64,000 bases of DNA, from the NCBI GenBank assembly GCA_038373885.1, contig JAWZYV010019936.1:496001-560000 (forward strand), read 5' to 3'. Source of the stretch: Cheiracanthium punctorium. Its lineage: Eukaryota; Arthropoda; Arachnida; Araneae; Cheiracanthiidae. The notes below the pieces were generated by a model. The model saw nothing but the letters and a program-made list of their open reading frames with translations. It was not told the DNA's origin and ran no database searches. A program made the position numbers and the translations under genes. Positions 34,334 through 45,792 of the stretch are shown here, in pieces; within the stretch, counting starts at the first letter, position 1, and each line of letters starts with the position of its first letter.

Positions 34334-34980
34334 CAGAGTGTCCCAAAAATGTGGTAGCAGGATTTAATTCTTTATCTATTAGAGATAAGTGAGAAATTTA
34401 AATTGAAGAAATGTTCAAAATAAGGTCTTAAGTAAGACTGCGCTAAGAAAAAATTCTTCTCATTAATTTCAAAGAGTTACTCTTTTTAAATTTGTTTAAG
34501 ACCCCCGTATAAAAAATTCACATTGAGTAATATGTGCTCCATAGACAAATGACGAGATGTACAAATTTCAGCCTTTCATCATAAAACGTCTCAGAGATAT
34601 CATTATAAACGAAGATGATCGGAGACTATATATGAATTTGAATATAAAAGCTTACTGTCAGAGTGGAAAAAAAGTATGTTCTTTTGTAGTTTCTCTACGA
34701 TCCCTGAAACGCAATTCAACCGACAAGATTTTTTTCTTTCGAGAGACATTGAAAAAGGGTTTAAGCCAGCATATTCTTAATCTAATACGTCTGACACTTT
34801 TAAAAAAATAATTCTCAAATTTTGTAAATCACCTCATCAGTGTACTTGGCACATTTTACTAATTGGGAACTTTTTTGCACGGGGGTCGTACACAAATTTA
34901 AAAAGTGTATTTTTTTTTAAATAAGCGAAGTTTTATTTAACGGAGTGTTATTTCTGACCTTATTTTAAACGTCTTTTGAA
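34334..34980. mobile_element. Long-terminal-repeat MITE, copy 2 (right end interrupted by a SINE)
   Basis: The left end CAGAGTGTCCCAAAAATGTG follows TA (34332-34333). The ~170-bp left arm (tttaattctttatctattagag, ttcaaaataaggtc, cccccgtataaaaa) is answered by an inverted right arm (cgggggtcgtacacaaattt, gaccttattttaaac) up to about 34980. The outermost right end is missing where the SINE begins. Same family as 16276-16915, inverted relative to it. The 84-codon frame inside (34557-34811) is not a recognised protein. Confidence 0.65.
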
Positions 34981-34984
34981 TTGC

Positions 34985-35195
34985 CTCCCCGGTGGTGTAG
35001 TGGCTTAAGAACCATTCTGTCATGTCTTAGGTCCGGTTTCGAATCCCGGCTTGGGTACGGGTGTTAATTTGTCAGTCTCTTCATAGGGGTAACGCTGACC
35101 GCCCACTGGGTATCCCCATAATAAAATGGCCACAATAATTTCGGGTAGTTTTAGTGGGCAATGCCTAATCGGCAACTGCCTGCCCGTAGAAAAAA
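34985..35195 (+). mobile_element. tRNA-derived SINE with target duplication
   Basis: The tRNA-like head has ccccggtggtgtagtggctt (A-box region) and ggtttcgaatcccgg (B box, about 35034). The body is tgaccgcccactggg...tgcctgcccg, with an A-rich tail. A six-base duplication aattgc flanks it (34979-34984 and 35196-35201). It inserted into the right arm of the long-terminal-repeat MITE, so it is younger than that element. The same family occurs at 40917-41109. Confidence 0.7.
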
Positions 35196-35201
35196 AATTG
35201 C

Positions 35202-36300
35202 ATACATGTAGAATTCGAAATTTTTGATTTATGTAAAAACAAAGAAAATTCTTATTATTTTCGATCTGCATCTACACTCTAAATATAAAGGAATAATTTC
35301 CAAAAATGCACCCCCTCACACATTCCTTAATTTTTTTTCTTTCTATCTGAAGCAGTATTATAATTTTGCTAAGAGGTTCAGGAATACGATTCCTCTATGA
35401 AAAGAAAGAAAGGAAGCGATTTATTCCCTTCTCTGCTTACAAATAATATACTACTATGAATGATCTCAAACAGTTTTTCTTCCCGTTAAAAAGAATGAAA
35501 CGGTTACTATGAAATTATAAACAAGGGTTTCAGAAAGAGAAGCGCTTTCGTGGTTTTTTTCATGCTTTGTTTACTTTAACTGCATGCCTTTATAGTATGT
35601 TAACTTTAAATTGAGAGGAGTGAAATACCAGCCTACGTCTAACACAGCAGGTAATCAATCTTTTATACGGTTGAATGCTGGTAATATATATACATTCATA
35701 ATTTGAATATTTATATTTCATAAAGCAATATTATTAAAAAATGTAATTTTTTACATTTTCAATCGTAAATTATATTTTCGGTTCCATCGGCTGCATCATG
35801 TATTTGGAGTTTCTATCCACTCCTTTTTTAGATTGTAGGGTTTACAAAACTTCGCCTAATGTTCCCAACGGATAATAGGTCAATTTTCTTACACTTTAAG
35901 CTTAGAAACTTTAAATGGGCATTATATTTAACAACAAGTAATTTTGAGAGGTTTCGGTTTTGTGGAAACATTGACAAGAGTGTTTGAGTGTGATCAATTT
36001 TCATCAATTTTCTGGATGTAATTAGAACATTTTCTCGATTTTATTAGCTTTTCATCTGAGTTTCATGCAGACACAAATAAGAACCGGGTACACTACCAGC
36101 CTTATATTTTCAAGAGCATTCATACTTGACCACATCACAGGATTTAAATGGTGCTTTGACTTTATATTGCATACCCATAATACTATAATGAGTGTTTCCG
36201 ATACTACACTTTTCAGTTCCTAAACAGGATTTCAGTGTACGGTGTACCAAATAACTCATTTATTAAAGAAGAGATCTTTTTTTCAAAATAGAATAGAGAT
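35202..36300. other. Unassigned AT-rich sequence
   Basis: No gene or repeat boundary recognised. Confidence 0.4.
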
Positions 36301-36301
36301 G

Positions 36302-36532
36302 TTACACGAGAAAGAAAATAGTAAGAAGAAGAGCAAGGACCGAAGTCGTAGACCTTGGTGGAAAGCTCTTGCTTCCCAATACCTGGACAAACCTGTCAAT
36401 CCATGGAGAGTCCCACAAGAGCAGGTGATCCCGCTCCATTTCTTCTCCAGAATTACATAACTTGCAGATAGACTCTGGAAAGATGGTCAAGCGGTGCAGA
36501 TGGGTATGCAGACATTCATGTCCGGTTTAAAG
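36302..36532 (-). pseudogene. Non-LTR retrotransposon (LINE) fragment, C-terminal end of the polymerase ORF
   Basis: Minus-strand reading gives TGHECLHTHLHRLTIFPESI then CKLCNSGEEMERDHLL. This matches the conserved C-terminal pattern of jockey/R1-like reverse transcriptase ORFs (TGHD..L..HL.R, CxxC...HLL.C). The last cysteine of the CCHC-like motif is replaced (HLLLW), and a stop lies just before TGHE. No upstream reverse-transcriptase domain is found in the adjacent bases, so this is a 5'-truncated, decayed insertion. Family assignment is from motif memory. Confidence 0.5.
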
Positions 36533-37058
36533 AAGAATATTTTAAAGAAAAATAGCAGTTGCATAAAAAATACAGCAGGTCTATTATTAAACGATCCTAT
36601 TTCAAAAGTGCCTACAATCTAAACTACCCCCCAAAAAAAATTATAATTTTTTTGGATCATTTAAGGGAGTGAGGTATATGCTTAGGAAAAAAAATAATGT
36701 TCAAATTATCACTTCCACATGAATTGTTTATCTGAAAACCTTTAAGAAAGATACAAAATCTGTTACAAAACATCGCAAATTTCTTCCTATTACTAGTGTA
36801 GCATGGTTGAATGTGTAACTTATTAATAACATTCCCACTGTGTTTGAAATTTCTTTTACGCCATTAGACCAATTTCTCTGTCTTAAGTAATCCACAAAAT
36901 TGTACAATATTCTGATGACTGGTTTCCGTTGTAAAAAAATTTCAAATGGAGTTTTAAACACAACAGGGTGTTCTAAAGATCAAAAAACTATGCATCGTGT
37001 TTATTTACTCATTATTAAACACAGAATTGACGTTATCTCGAAGAGAGAGTCGCGTTTC
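36533..37058. other. Unassigned AT-rich sequence
   Basis: Nothing recognised; short frames only. Confidence 0.4.
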
Positions 37059-37275
37059 ATCTGTTATGATGTACTGCGTCTATATCGAATTCGCCGTCCA
37101 CTCCCATTACAATGTATTCCCGCAGGAATTCTCAATTATGCAGAGAAAGCATCACGTCAATAGGACTCTAATAGATGGTTATCGAGGCAGTGCCCCCTCA
37201 TTCTCCGCATTCTTTCTGGTTTCATCATCATTATTCTGCATACTGGATGCGAATATGCCATAGTTAAAGATATCG
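37059..37275 (+). repeat. Local direct duplication, copy A (~217 bp)
   Basis: Near-identical to 37834-38052, starting atctgttatgatg and ending gttaaagatatc; shared core includes cgaattcgccgtccactccc. About 30 substitutions distinguish the copies. Confidence 0.85.
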
Positions 37276-37833
37276 CTGATCATGTGAATCGTTTATTAGA
37301 GGGTGTACAATTGACTAAACTGCTAGTGCATTAAGTTGGAGTATTATGTCTGGTTTAGTTCTATTCGGTCGTTTAATAAATAAAAGTATGCTCAAATCAT
37401 ATCTTTATAATATGCATATTAACTATATATATAATATTTATATTCCAATAATGTAATTTATTCCTATAACTGGATTCTAGAAATCTCAGATAGCATTTAT
37501 GACGGGAATACCATTTCTTACCCTTTAAACTATAAAAAAGACCTAGCCAAATTAATCTAAAAACTAACACACTGGCCTCTAAAATGTATTCTTTTCTTAT
37601 AATATGACTCTTTTTAATTAGATTTTCTTCGTTTTCAAAACGCGTCCATGTTTTTTATTTGTATTCTATTTATTTTTCTAGTTAACTGAATGCATGTAAA
37701 TAACGTGTGTAACAGGGCAAAGATTGGTTTACTCACAAAACAACTCATATATTTCGTACGGAAATTCTGTGCACGGAGAATTTTTCTTAATACTGACCAA
37801 GAATCCACTCGATATGGCACAGCCAAGCACTTT
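37276..37833. other. Spacer between the two duplicate copies
   Basis: AT-rich; no gene recognised. It includes gaatcc and ttttcttaat segments without repeat partners in the window. Confidence 0.4.
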
Positions 37834-38052
37834 ATCTGTTATGATGCATTGCATCTATATCGAATTCGCCGTCCACTCCCATTACAATGTTTTCCTGCAG
37901 GAATTCTCAATTATGCAGCAGCAGCATCGCGTCAATAGAACCGTAATAGATGGTTGTCAATGCAGTGCCCCTTCATTCTCAGCATTCTTTCTGGTTTCAT
38001 CATCATTATTCTAAATATACTAAATGCATAGATGCCGTAGTTAAAGATATCT
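37834..38052 (+). repeat. Local direct duplication, copy B (~219 bp)
   Basis: Same segment as 37059-37275 in direct orientation, offset by about 775 bp. In the longest shared frame most differences change the amino acid, and copy B has a stop where copy A reads through, so I see no sign of coding constraint. Confidence 0.85.
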
Positions 38053-39540
38053 ATTAATGCAGACGCATTGGGCTTGTAGGATTGTTTAATTACATTAATA
38101 TGGCGTATTTTCTAAGAGTGTATTTAATTATCTCAGCACTTATTGAAATTTGTTCTAAATTTGTATATCCTTTCAAAAAGTATTAGAATCTTAATTAAAG
38201 TTCTTATGCCTCTTGGATGGATAAAGTTGTTTTTCTTTTTGAAGAATGAATGATGATGTATATAACAATATCTCTTAATATTTCTTTCGAAGAGTGTGTT
38301 TTTTAAAAGCTTAAAGGATATACAAAAAATTATATGCTGCTCCTGATGTTCCAATTCATTTTCCTGCAGTGTATGCAGGTAAGAATTTCTTATTCATTTA
38401 TTAGCTTGCATTGCTTAAAATTTGCAAAACATTTTATTTAGCTTAATTATAATTTTCCAGCAGTATAAGTTTAGATATTTAAAAAAATCAAATTTATAAC
38501 GTCAATAACAAATAAAAAATTCACATCACAAACACAGAATTATTATGCTTACAATATTCGGCGAAGCGTTTAAAGCCAAATTTTTTGTGTGATAATGTAT
38601 TTTACATCTTTCGGGAGGCAGTTCTTCTAAGAAGGTTCTAAAATTGGTAAAATATCCAATATACTCCACATCATAAGTTATTCAAGAGCCATATGATGTG
38701 CTTTTTTTAAGAACATCTTTAGTAATATTTATATATTATTTTAAAAGTTCAATTAATCATTTATAATTTATAAAGAATTATTTATTTGACAATAAATAAT
38801 TCTAAATATATTGCAAATCTTTACTTATCTGGGATTCACTGTATACGCGAAAAACAACTGAACCTTATTCTGCTCAGCAGACATTGATTAGTGAAAATCT
38901 TCAGCTGGGTGATGGTCAGCAAAATAATTTCAAATTTAAATTTAACGAATGACTTCATTTAACCCTTTGAGGCGCAAGCCTTTCCCAATGCTGAAAAAAG
39001 GGCAGCCGTTGTCATCGCTCGACTTAACTAGCAGCAAGATGGCGGACGATCGAAACGTTCATCGCGTGCCACAGATCTAGAGACCCTTTTTTGGCGACAT
39101 TTGGATGTGCCGGCATAAACAATTTCCAGTGACGTAATTGCAACGCAAGAGCCAACTTAAGGGTCCTTAGGATTCTTAGAGAACTTCAAAAGATAGGATA
39201 AGAAGCTGAAATTTCGGAAATAGTTACCCAAAATAATAAAGATGTACATCAACCTTCATATTTTTGTCGCTTAGTATCAAAACCTATTAAATATTGAACG
39301 CATACTTTATCATATCGATAATTTCATAACAACACAGGGGCAAAGCGCGAAAGCGACGCTGAACACAGAAATGGTATTTCCATCTTTGCATCAAGGGGGA
39401 TAAACAGATTAAACCACATTAGCTCCTCCTCCTTACGTCCAAACAATTCCAATATATGATCCACTGCAAAAGGAAATTATTCAGTCTCGTCGCCGTATAT
39501 TTCTCATGCTACTAATACAGTCAGGATCCCAGTTAGTTAT
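38053..39540. other. Unassigned sequence; CG-richer patch with AAGATGGCGGAC
   Basis: Mostly AT-rich. Bases 38960-39130 are richer in GC and include AAGATGGCGGAC (39027-39038), the form of a YY1-type site. A TTAACCCTTTGAGGCGC phrase (38959) looks like a piggyBac-type end, but no partner end was found. Confidence 0.35.
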
Positions 39541-40200
39541 GAGCATGAATGAATGAAACTATTCGAATTAATCGATTACCAAATGCATTCGAAATGATCA
39601 ATTTTGAAAAAACCGTTTGAACGCTCAGCACACGGCATTCGAATAGCATCACATGACTTCGAAATTTCGAATACAATTTGAATAGCGTAATCGAGATTAC
39701 TATTCGGACACTTGAGTAGTCACATCGCGATTACTATTCACATAGTGAAACCGTGAATATCATTCGAATAGTGAAACCTCTAATAAAATTTGAATAGTAT
39801 TCATGATTTTTTTCCTACACCTGAGATCTGGGATTTTAATCAGAACTCTCTTGCATGCAAATCCACCGACGGGCCCTGTCACGATCATTTAAATCCATTA
39901 AATTCTCAAAGTTCAACTGTCAATTCATTGGAGCAATGTTGTTTTTAAAAATCCATTAGATTGCTTAGCACATAGCACTTCAATAGTATACGACATTCAA
40001 AATCAAGAATAGTATTCGAATATTCGAAATCGTGATTACTATTTGAATGTTCGAATATTGAAATCGATACTATTCGAACAGTAAAATCGCGAATTCTATT
40101 CGAATGCAAATCGTGAATACTACTCGAAAAGTAAAAATCGCGAATATTCACTGTTCTATTCGAACAGTAATAATCGATTATAGGAATCATTCAAAAGAAA
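39541..40200. repeat. Degenerate CGAATA-rich simple repeat
   Basis: Words attcgaata, gaatagtaaa and tcgcgaatactatt recur dozens of times on both strands with irregular 20-35-bp spacing. An 81-codon minus frame here is a by-product of the repeat. Confidence 0.75.
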
Positions 40201-40568
40201 TATTACTAGTTAGTACATTCGTGGGGATATTCTTCAAATCCTTTGAATGCACAAATTATTTTTAAAGCTTTTGTCTTTATGCAATTAGCCTAAAGCAAAA
40301 CTTTTAATCCAAAGCAAACAGTCATATCCAGAATGCAAAACTGGAAAATATTTTTCGCATCTACTATCAAATGTTATTTGTTCACATTTAAGAGGTTGGG
40401 CGCACTAAATCAAATATCTGACCATTAAATGAAAATAAACATTTTTACTGTTTTTCAAAACTTGAATTATTAAATTCTGCGAAACCATAAAACATCAATC
40501 GAATTTTTCATAACATCCTCTGAAGTAAAATAAAATTAAAAATTAAAAGCCCCGCATATAAGAATATT
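40201..40568. other. Unassigned AT-rich sequence
   Basis: No feature recognised. Confidence 0.4.
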
Positions 40569-40722
40569 CTTTTAATCAAATTCTGAAAATGTTATTAAAG
40601 TATTCCTAGATACTTTCCGACCGTAATAAGGGTATGAATCACTATCAGCTGCTCCTGCTTGACATTTAATAATGGAATGTCAATAAGGATTTTTGTTTTT
40701 CCTTCATCCCTGATTAAAAGTT
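40569..40722 (+). repeat. Dispersed ~150-bp repeat, copy A
   Basis: Aligns with 42471-42620 from ttaatcaaattctgaaaat through tttaataatggaatgtcaat to gattaaaagttt. A short stem (ttgacatt / aatgtcaa) is inside. Confidence 0.75.
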
Positions 40723-40907
40723 TGGGAATGATAAAATGCTATACTATCAAATTCTTATGCAAAATCTCTTAGAAAAGAAAGTTTTAAGATACTTCTTGAA
40801 TAATGCTTTAATCGTAAATGCTTACAGCACGTGATATAAAGATCCACAGTAACGTATACCCATAATTGATGGAATCAAAATATATTATTATGAATATGAT
40901 ATATTGT
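40723..40907. other. Unassigned
   Basis: AT-rich spacer before a SINE; nothing recognised. Confidence 0.3.
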
Positions 40908-40916
40908 AAATGAATT

Positions 40917-41109
40917 GCTGAAGAACCATTCTGTTATGCCGTGAGTCGGGCTCGATTCCCAGCTTGGCCTTGAATGTTACACATCCTTGCCTTCATAGAT
41001 AGTTACGTTGGCCGCCCATTAGAAGCCGTCATAACAAAATAGCCAATACTTTCGGACCATTGTAGTGGTGAATTCGTAATCAGCAAGCGCCCACCCGTTA
41101 TTAAATAAA
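40917..41109 (+). mobile_element. tRNA-derived SINE, 5'-truncated, with target duplication
   Basis: Same family as 34985-35195: gaaccattctgt, gggctcgattcccagcttgg (B box), ggccgcccattag, aatcagcaagcgcccacccg. The A-box half is missing. An eight-base duplication aaatgaat flanks it (40908-40915 and 41110-41117). Confidence 0.7.
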
Positions 41110-41117
41110 AAATGAAT

Positions 41118-42470
41118 GAATTATCACTAGTTATACACACAAAAATAGGTCTATTTTGGAGCTTTATTTTTATATTGTGCCACTATAAAAAACTTATAAT
41201 TTTCCAACAATATTCAAAAGCAAGTCACATACTCCCAAAAAAATTTTTCTATGGTAAAAGCTTTAATTTTATAATGCCATCTTATAGAAAAAATAAACTA
41301 TTTTTTATAAAACTTCCACTATTTGAATCATCGTGCCAAAATACAAATTTTCATTGACTTTTAAGCATAGTAAATGGCATTCAAGTCTTTATAAAAATTA
41401 CCCACATGCACTGTAACACATTTTAGTGACAGTATAATCAACACAACAATGTAAAAGAATATCAATCTCAAATATTTTTTTTCAATTCTTCTAAACGGAA
41501 ACGTATGATTCGAATGATAAAAAATTGAACTTATTTTTCTTTTTAAAAAAACCGCCATTAAAAAATGATCTTCCATGTTTGGTAGGGAAAGTAACTATTT
41601 TGTATATCACTGTAACGCTGTTATCAAGGCTAAGATCTACGCTTTTTTAGAAGAAATATAATCTTCAATATTATAATGAAGAAACTCATCCGTAGCACTA
41701 GGTAACGCAACACTCGCAATTGAAATATAGTAAATTAAATCTGTATTAAAATGTAATTTGAGAGTTAATAAGAGAAACGAGTTTTATGATGCATAAATTT
41801 TCTTTTTAAGTGAACAACAATGAAGTATCACTTATCTTACTTATTACATGAAGTATTTGGAGCTGTGTCCCTCTTTTTCCTGTCATCATTTATTAAACGG
41901 AAATTTTGTATTACATCTTATCTTTGAAAATGATGAATCGGCTATGTAATACAAAATTTCCCCAAAGTTTTTAAAAATCACTTTCTACACTGTTACTTAC
42001 TACATATTTAGAAAAATATCTCCTAAAGAGGAAACTTTTCCTGTTCCATGTTCTAGTGCTATTTTTATTCGGTGTAGAAAACTACAGATTTTCAGAAAAA
42101 GCCGTCCTTGAAATTTATCTTCTATTTATTTACTCCCATTTCCAAAAATATAAAATGGCACTGTTTACATGATGCTTTGCGTCTTTGAATTCTTCCTGGA
42201 TCTTAGCTTTGCACTGACGTCAAATGAGAAATATTGTAGGAGAGTAGTGATCATCATTACCTCACTTCAATCCTCATAAACAGGTAGGAATAATTTAATC
42301 AAGATGTTTGGATTTTTTTTAGCAGATTAAATTTATTTTATACTTTTTCTATTATTTATACACATTATGCATTATTACGTAAGAAAATTTAATCTGCTTT
42401 AAGCGCTGGATAGAAACTCCATGACTAAAATGCAAATTTCAAGCACTAAATACTCTCAGATCCTCTTAAT
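41118..42470. other. Unassigned AT-rich sequence
   Basis: Short frames only; no repeat family or RNA gene recognised. Confidence 0.4.
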
Positions 42471-42620
42471 CAAATTCTGAAAATATTATTAAAATGTCTT
42501 AGGACTCTTCTTCGTGTAATAAGTATATAAATCACTCTCAGCTGCTTCAGTCTGACATTTAATAATGGAATGTCAATAACATTTTTTTTACCCTTCCTTT
42601 ATCCTTGATTAAAAGTTTCG
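42471..42620 (+). repeat. Dispersed ~150-bp repeat, copy B
   Basis: Partner of 40569-40722; both share cactctcagctgct and catttaataatggaatgtca. Confidence 0.75.
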
Positions 42621-44024
42621 AGCTTAAAACGTCAGACAGTAGCCAAGCGCTTATGCATGATGCTTTTAATTTCGAGAAGATAGCTTTTATACATATATAA
42701 AAAAAAAACTCGTTTTTCTTTATAGACGAGTTTTAATATTAAACGTTTGTATAAAGTAGCACAGTTTAAAAATGCTCTTGGAAAATTTTAGTTGAGCGAA
42801 GTTTAGGAAGTTAAAATATTTAAGTAATCATTATATATTGGAAGTGCTTATTTAATATATATATATATACATAAAAGTTTAAGTAAAATAAGTTTGTGAA
42901 TTGTGAAATAGGGTGTCATGAGGTGTCTGTTTGGAGTTTAATTAGACTGTCCTACTAATGAGAATTCACAGGCGATAAAAGTTTATTTTTAGCCCTCAGC
43001 TGAATCAATATGCGATTACTGTATATTCATAAGCAATCTGACATTAAGGCATGGTAGAAATGAGAAACACATTTTTCCTAGTCTGGTGTGTAATGAAGTC
43101 AACTATCAGAAATGGTACCACGCTGATCATCAAATCGCTTACATGATTCTTCAAAGCTATGGCTAGTTGCATGTCACTGATCAAGTACAAGATAGGCCAA
43201 AATATTTCTAACAAAAGTTGGTAATCTCTTTTTAAACAATTTGCAGGCAGGGTCTTACTTATGCTTTTGATTAGCTTGGTCTGTGTATGTAGTTCCAATT
43301 CAAAATTTTTATTTGAATTTTAAAACTCCTTCTCTTCGTCTCATCGAGCTGAAACTTTAAACCACATGTAACTCCGGTGATATTGAGCACCGCTGTTTTT
43401 ATTTTTTCAATACTCTAAAAACAAATAAATATTTTGTTCCAAAAATCGTGTTTTTTGCACACATCAGCTCCTATCTTCATAACTATTGGTCGGTCACTTT
43501 TTATCTTTGCATCATAGCTCTTTCGATACTGAAAATTATTATAATCAGTTTAGATCCCTTAATTTTATTTATCAGTTATTTTTCTAAAGAATGATTAATT
43601 ATTACCTTCAATTTCTTTACATCGTGGCATCAAAAATTACATATTGTACCTATTCGAAAATTTCACTGAATGCGAAGTGTCTTTCCTAAATGTCTGGAAG
43701 AATTACAGTCAAAAGGTATGAAATATTTAATTTTTGACAATTTTTTTAATTAAAAATGGTAGAATCAAGCAGCAGATTTTTCTCGTAGCTAGCAGAAAAT
43801 TGATGTTCCGTCTATAGTATGAAGCCACTCCTCCGTTTAATCCACGGCGAATTACACTGCATTCACTGAGTATACTAAATCTTCTAAAATTTAGAATAAG
43901 AGGGACTAGATCGATTCCGGATTCCGAATTACATAAATCTTGCAAAGTGACATGAATTATAAAAAATTATAATAATTTGGTAAAATTATCAAAAAATTAG
44001 ACTTAACCTTTCCTGAATCGAAGA

Positions 44025-44031
<7 letters not shown>
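42621..44031. other. Unassigned AT-rich sequence
   Basis: No gene supported; an 84-codon minus frame (43044-43298) is not recognised. Confidence 0.4.

Positions 44032-44088
<57 letters not shown>
44032..44088. repeat. (TA)n microsatellite
   Basis: About 28 uninterrupted TA units. Confidence 0.95.
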
Positions 44089-44091
<3 letters not shown>

Positions 44092-44100
44092 GAAAAATAA

Positions 44101-44172
44101 TTGGTTCTAACATGTATTCACGTTACTTCGGGAGAAAACAGCCCAAAACTCCAGATCGTTAGATCGATGCCT
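44101..44172 (+). repeat. Dispersed short repeat, copy 2 of 3
   Basis: ggttctaacatgtattcacg then gggagaaaacagcccaaaac and tccagatcgttagatcgatg. It aligns with 49697-49828 and 29807-29858. It begins a few bases after the (TA)n run. Confidence 0.65.
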
Positions 44173-45437
44173 CTCGAGAGTCCATAACCGCGGACCTGCA
44201 CACTTCATTCTTTTCTCAGTTTTCAGGGGGTAACTGCTCGGGCAATATGCCTATAAGCGCAGACCAATTTTTGATTTGTTCAATACAAGTCTGATACTTT
44301 TGCTAACGAACTTTCGACTGCAATGCAATGGATCGATTTTTCCGCATGGTATTTATCGGTAGAGATTAATTTTTTCTCAAGTCTCAGATATTGAGCAGCA
44401 TATACAGGGCCTCAGCTAAGTGTGAGGCAACGGGACACACGCACCGGGCGCCATGCTGAGAGAGGCGTCAAAATGGAAAGAATGGGTCACCAAGATTAAA
44501 GTTTGTCCGGCTGACGTGATCTCCAGTCGCAGCAATGAGAATATATATCAGCACGAATGCTTTCTATTACAGTTTCCGCGGTACTCGTGGATACAACATG
44601 AGGATAAAAAACATGAACATGGAAGAAACAGTAATGCAGCACAAGCGACGTCTTGCAAAGCCTCAGAGAGAAATACCAAGAAAAAACAATTTCAGACTGA
44701 AAGAATGAAATGGATTAAGTAAATATAAGATTAAAAAAGTTTTTTTTAAAAATCAAGATTATTTAAAGGTAGACTAAAAGTATACTTTTTGAGAAAATTT
44801 TCAAGCTAAAATACTTAGTGCAGTTCACAAATCTATCCTACTTTTCGATCATTTTCGGAGACACTTAGAATTTGATTTCATACAAATAAGTGTAGTTAAG
44901 CGTCTCAAGTTTAAAAAATTAAATAATACTTTTAATTAAAATAGTAGCATTTAAGGAATTTTCTAAGTGTCTCTGTAGATGATCGATGTGCTAGAATAGA
45001 TTTGTGTGTTGCAATAAGTGCTTGAGCTTGAAAATTTCCTCAAAAATTATTTCATACTTTTAAGTCCAGCTTTGAATAGAAGAAGCTTGACTTTAAAGCT
45101 TTTTCTTGTACTTATGTTTCGATTTGTGAATTTTTATACGATGGCTACTATTTCTTCATTTGCTTTTCAAAGAACCTATCATCTTTCTTCGCATGGATTG
45201 ACTTATATTTATCTCACTTTAGGCACCTCGAAAATAGACTATTTTCGCGATTTTTTTTTGGAGGATTTTTGCAAAGAATTATGAGATAAAATGGATCCTA
45301 TATAATAAACACATCTTTCAAGTATAAGAAAAAAAAATATTTTTTTGAACAATTATTATAATAAAACAGTAGCATCGAAAAACCCGTGTAGAAATGTAAT
45401 GTTCGTGGCTTGTTGATGGTATCTCCGAGACAGGTCA
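44173..45437. other. Unassigned sequence
   Basis: No supported gene. An 89-codon frame at 44453-44722 starts in a GC-rich patch (cgcaccgggcgccatgctg) but matches nothing I know. Confidence 0.35.
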
Positions 45438-45438
45438 T

Positions 45439-45786
45439 CTGAAACAAAAAAATAAAACAGTTTTAGATTCAGTATGTCAGTGGCTATAGCGCATATCATC
45501 AGATTTTGATATTCGCGAAAATAACAAAATGGCGCACGTTTTTCGAAAAAGTAAAAAAACAAACGCGTTTTTTTGCAGTTTTTTGTAAAAAAAAATACTT
45601 CAAATCAAAATTTCAAAAATCTGATGATATGCGCTATAGCCATAACTATGAAGAATATGTCATTCAAATTTCATGACAATCGGCCGGATAGTTTCCGAAA
45701 TTTCATCAACAAGGCACTGAAAAACCTTGTTTTGAGATAAACGCGTTTAAAGTTTTGGTTGCAGAAAAATCATGAAAAAACCTTAC
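45439..45786 (-). other. Probable intron after the stop codon of the Mutator-like fragment
   Basis: On the minus strand, donor gag|gtaagg lies at 45786-45787, six bases after the stop codon, and acceptor tttttttgtttcag|atg ends at 45439. Both match splice consensus well. The interval contains a 26-bp perfect inverted repeat (45482-45507 and 45616-45641). Confidence 0.45.
45482..45641. repeat. 26-bp perfect inverted repeat, 108-base loop
   Basis: Arms 45482-45507 and 45616-45641 are exact reverse complements, starting ggctatagcgcatatcatca. Confidence 0.9.
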
Positions 45787-45792
45787 CTCGGG

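Noticed and set aside
34985..35060. tRNA gene candidate
   Set aside because: A- and B-box-like motifs are present but a cloverleaf is not closed. The unit continues into a SINE body with target duplication, and a sister copy exists at 40917.
43044..43298. 84-codon minus-strand frame
   Set aside because: Hydrophobic patches look protein-like but there is no start context, splice signal or known family.
44453..44722. 89-codon plus frame in a GC-richer patch
   Set aside because: No homology that I recognise and no exon signals; a lysine-rich tail of this kind is common by chance.
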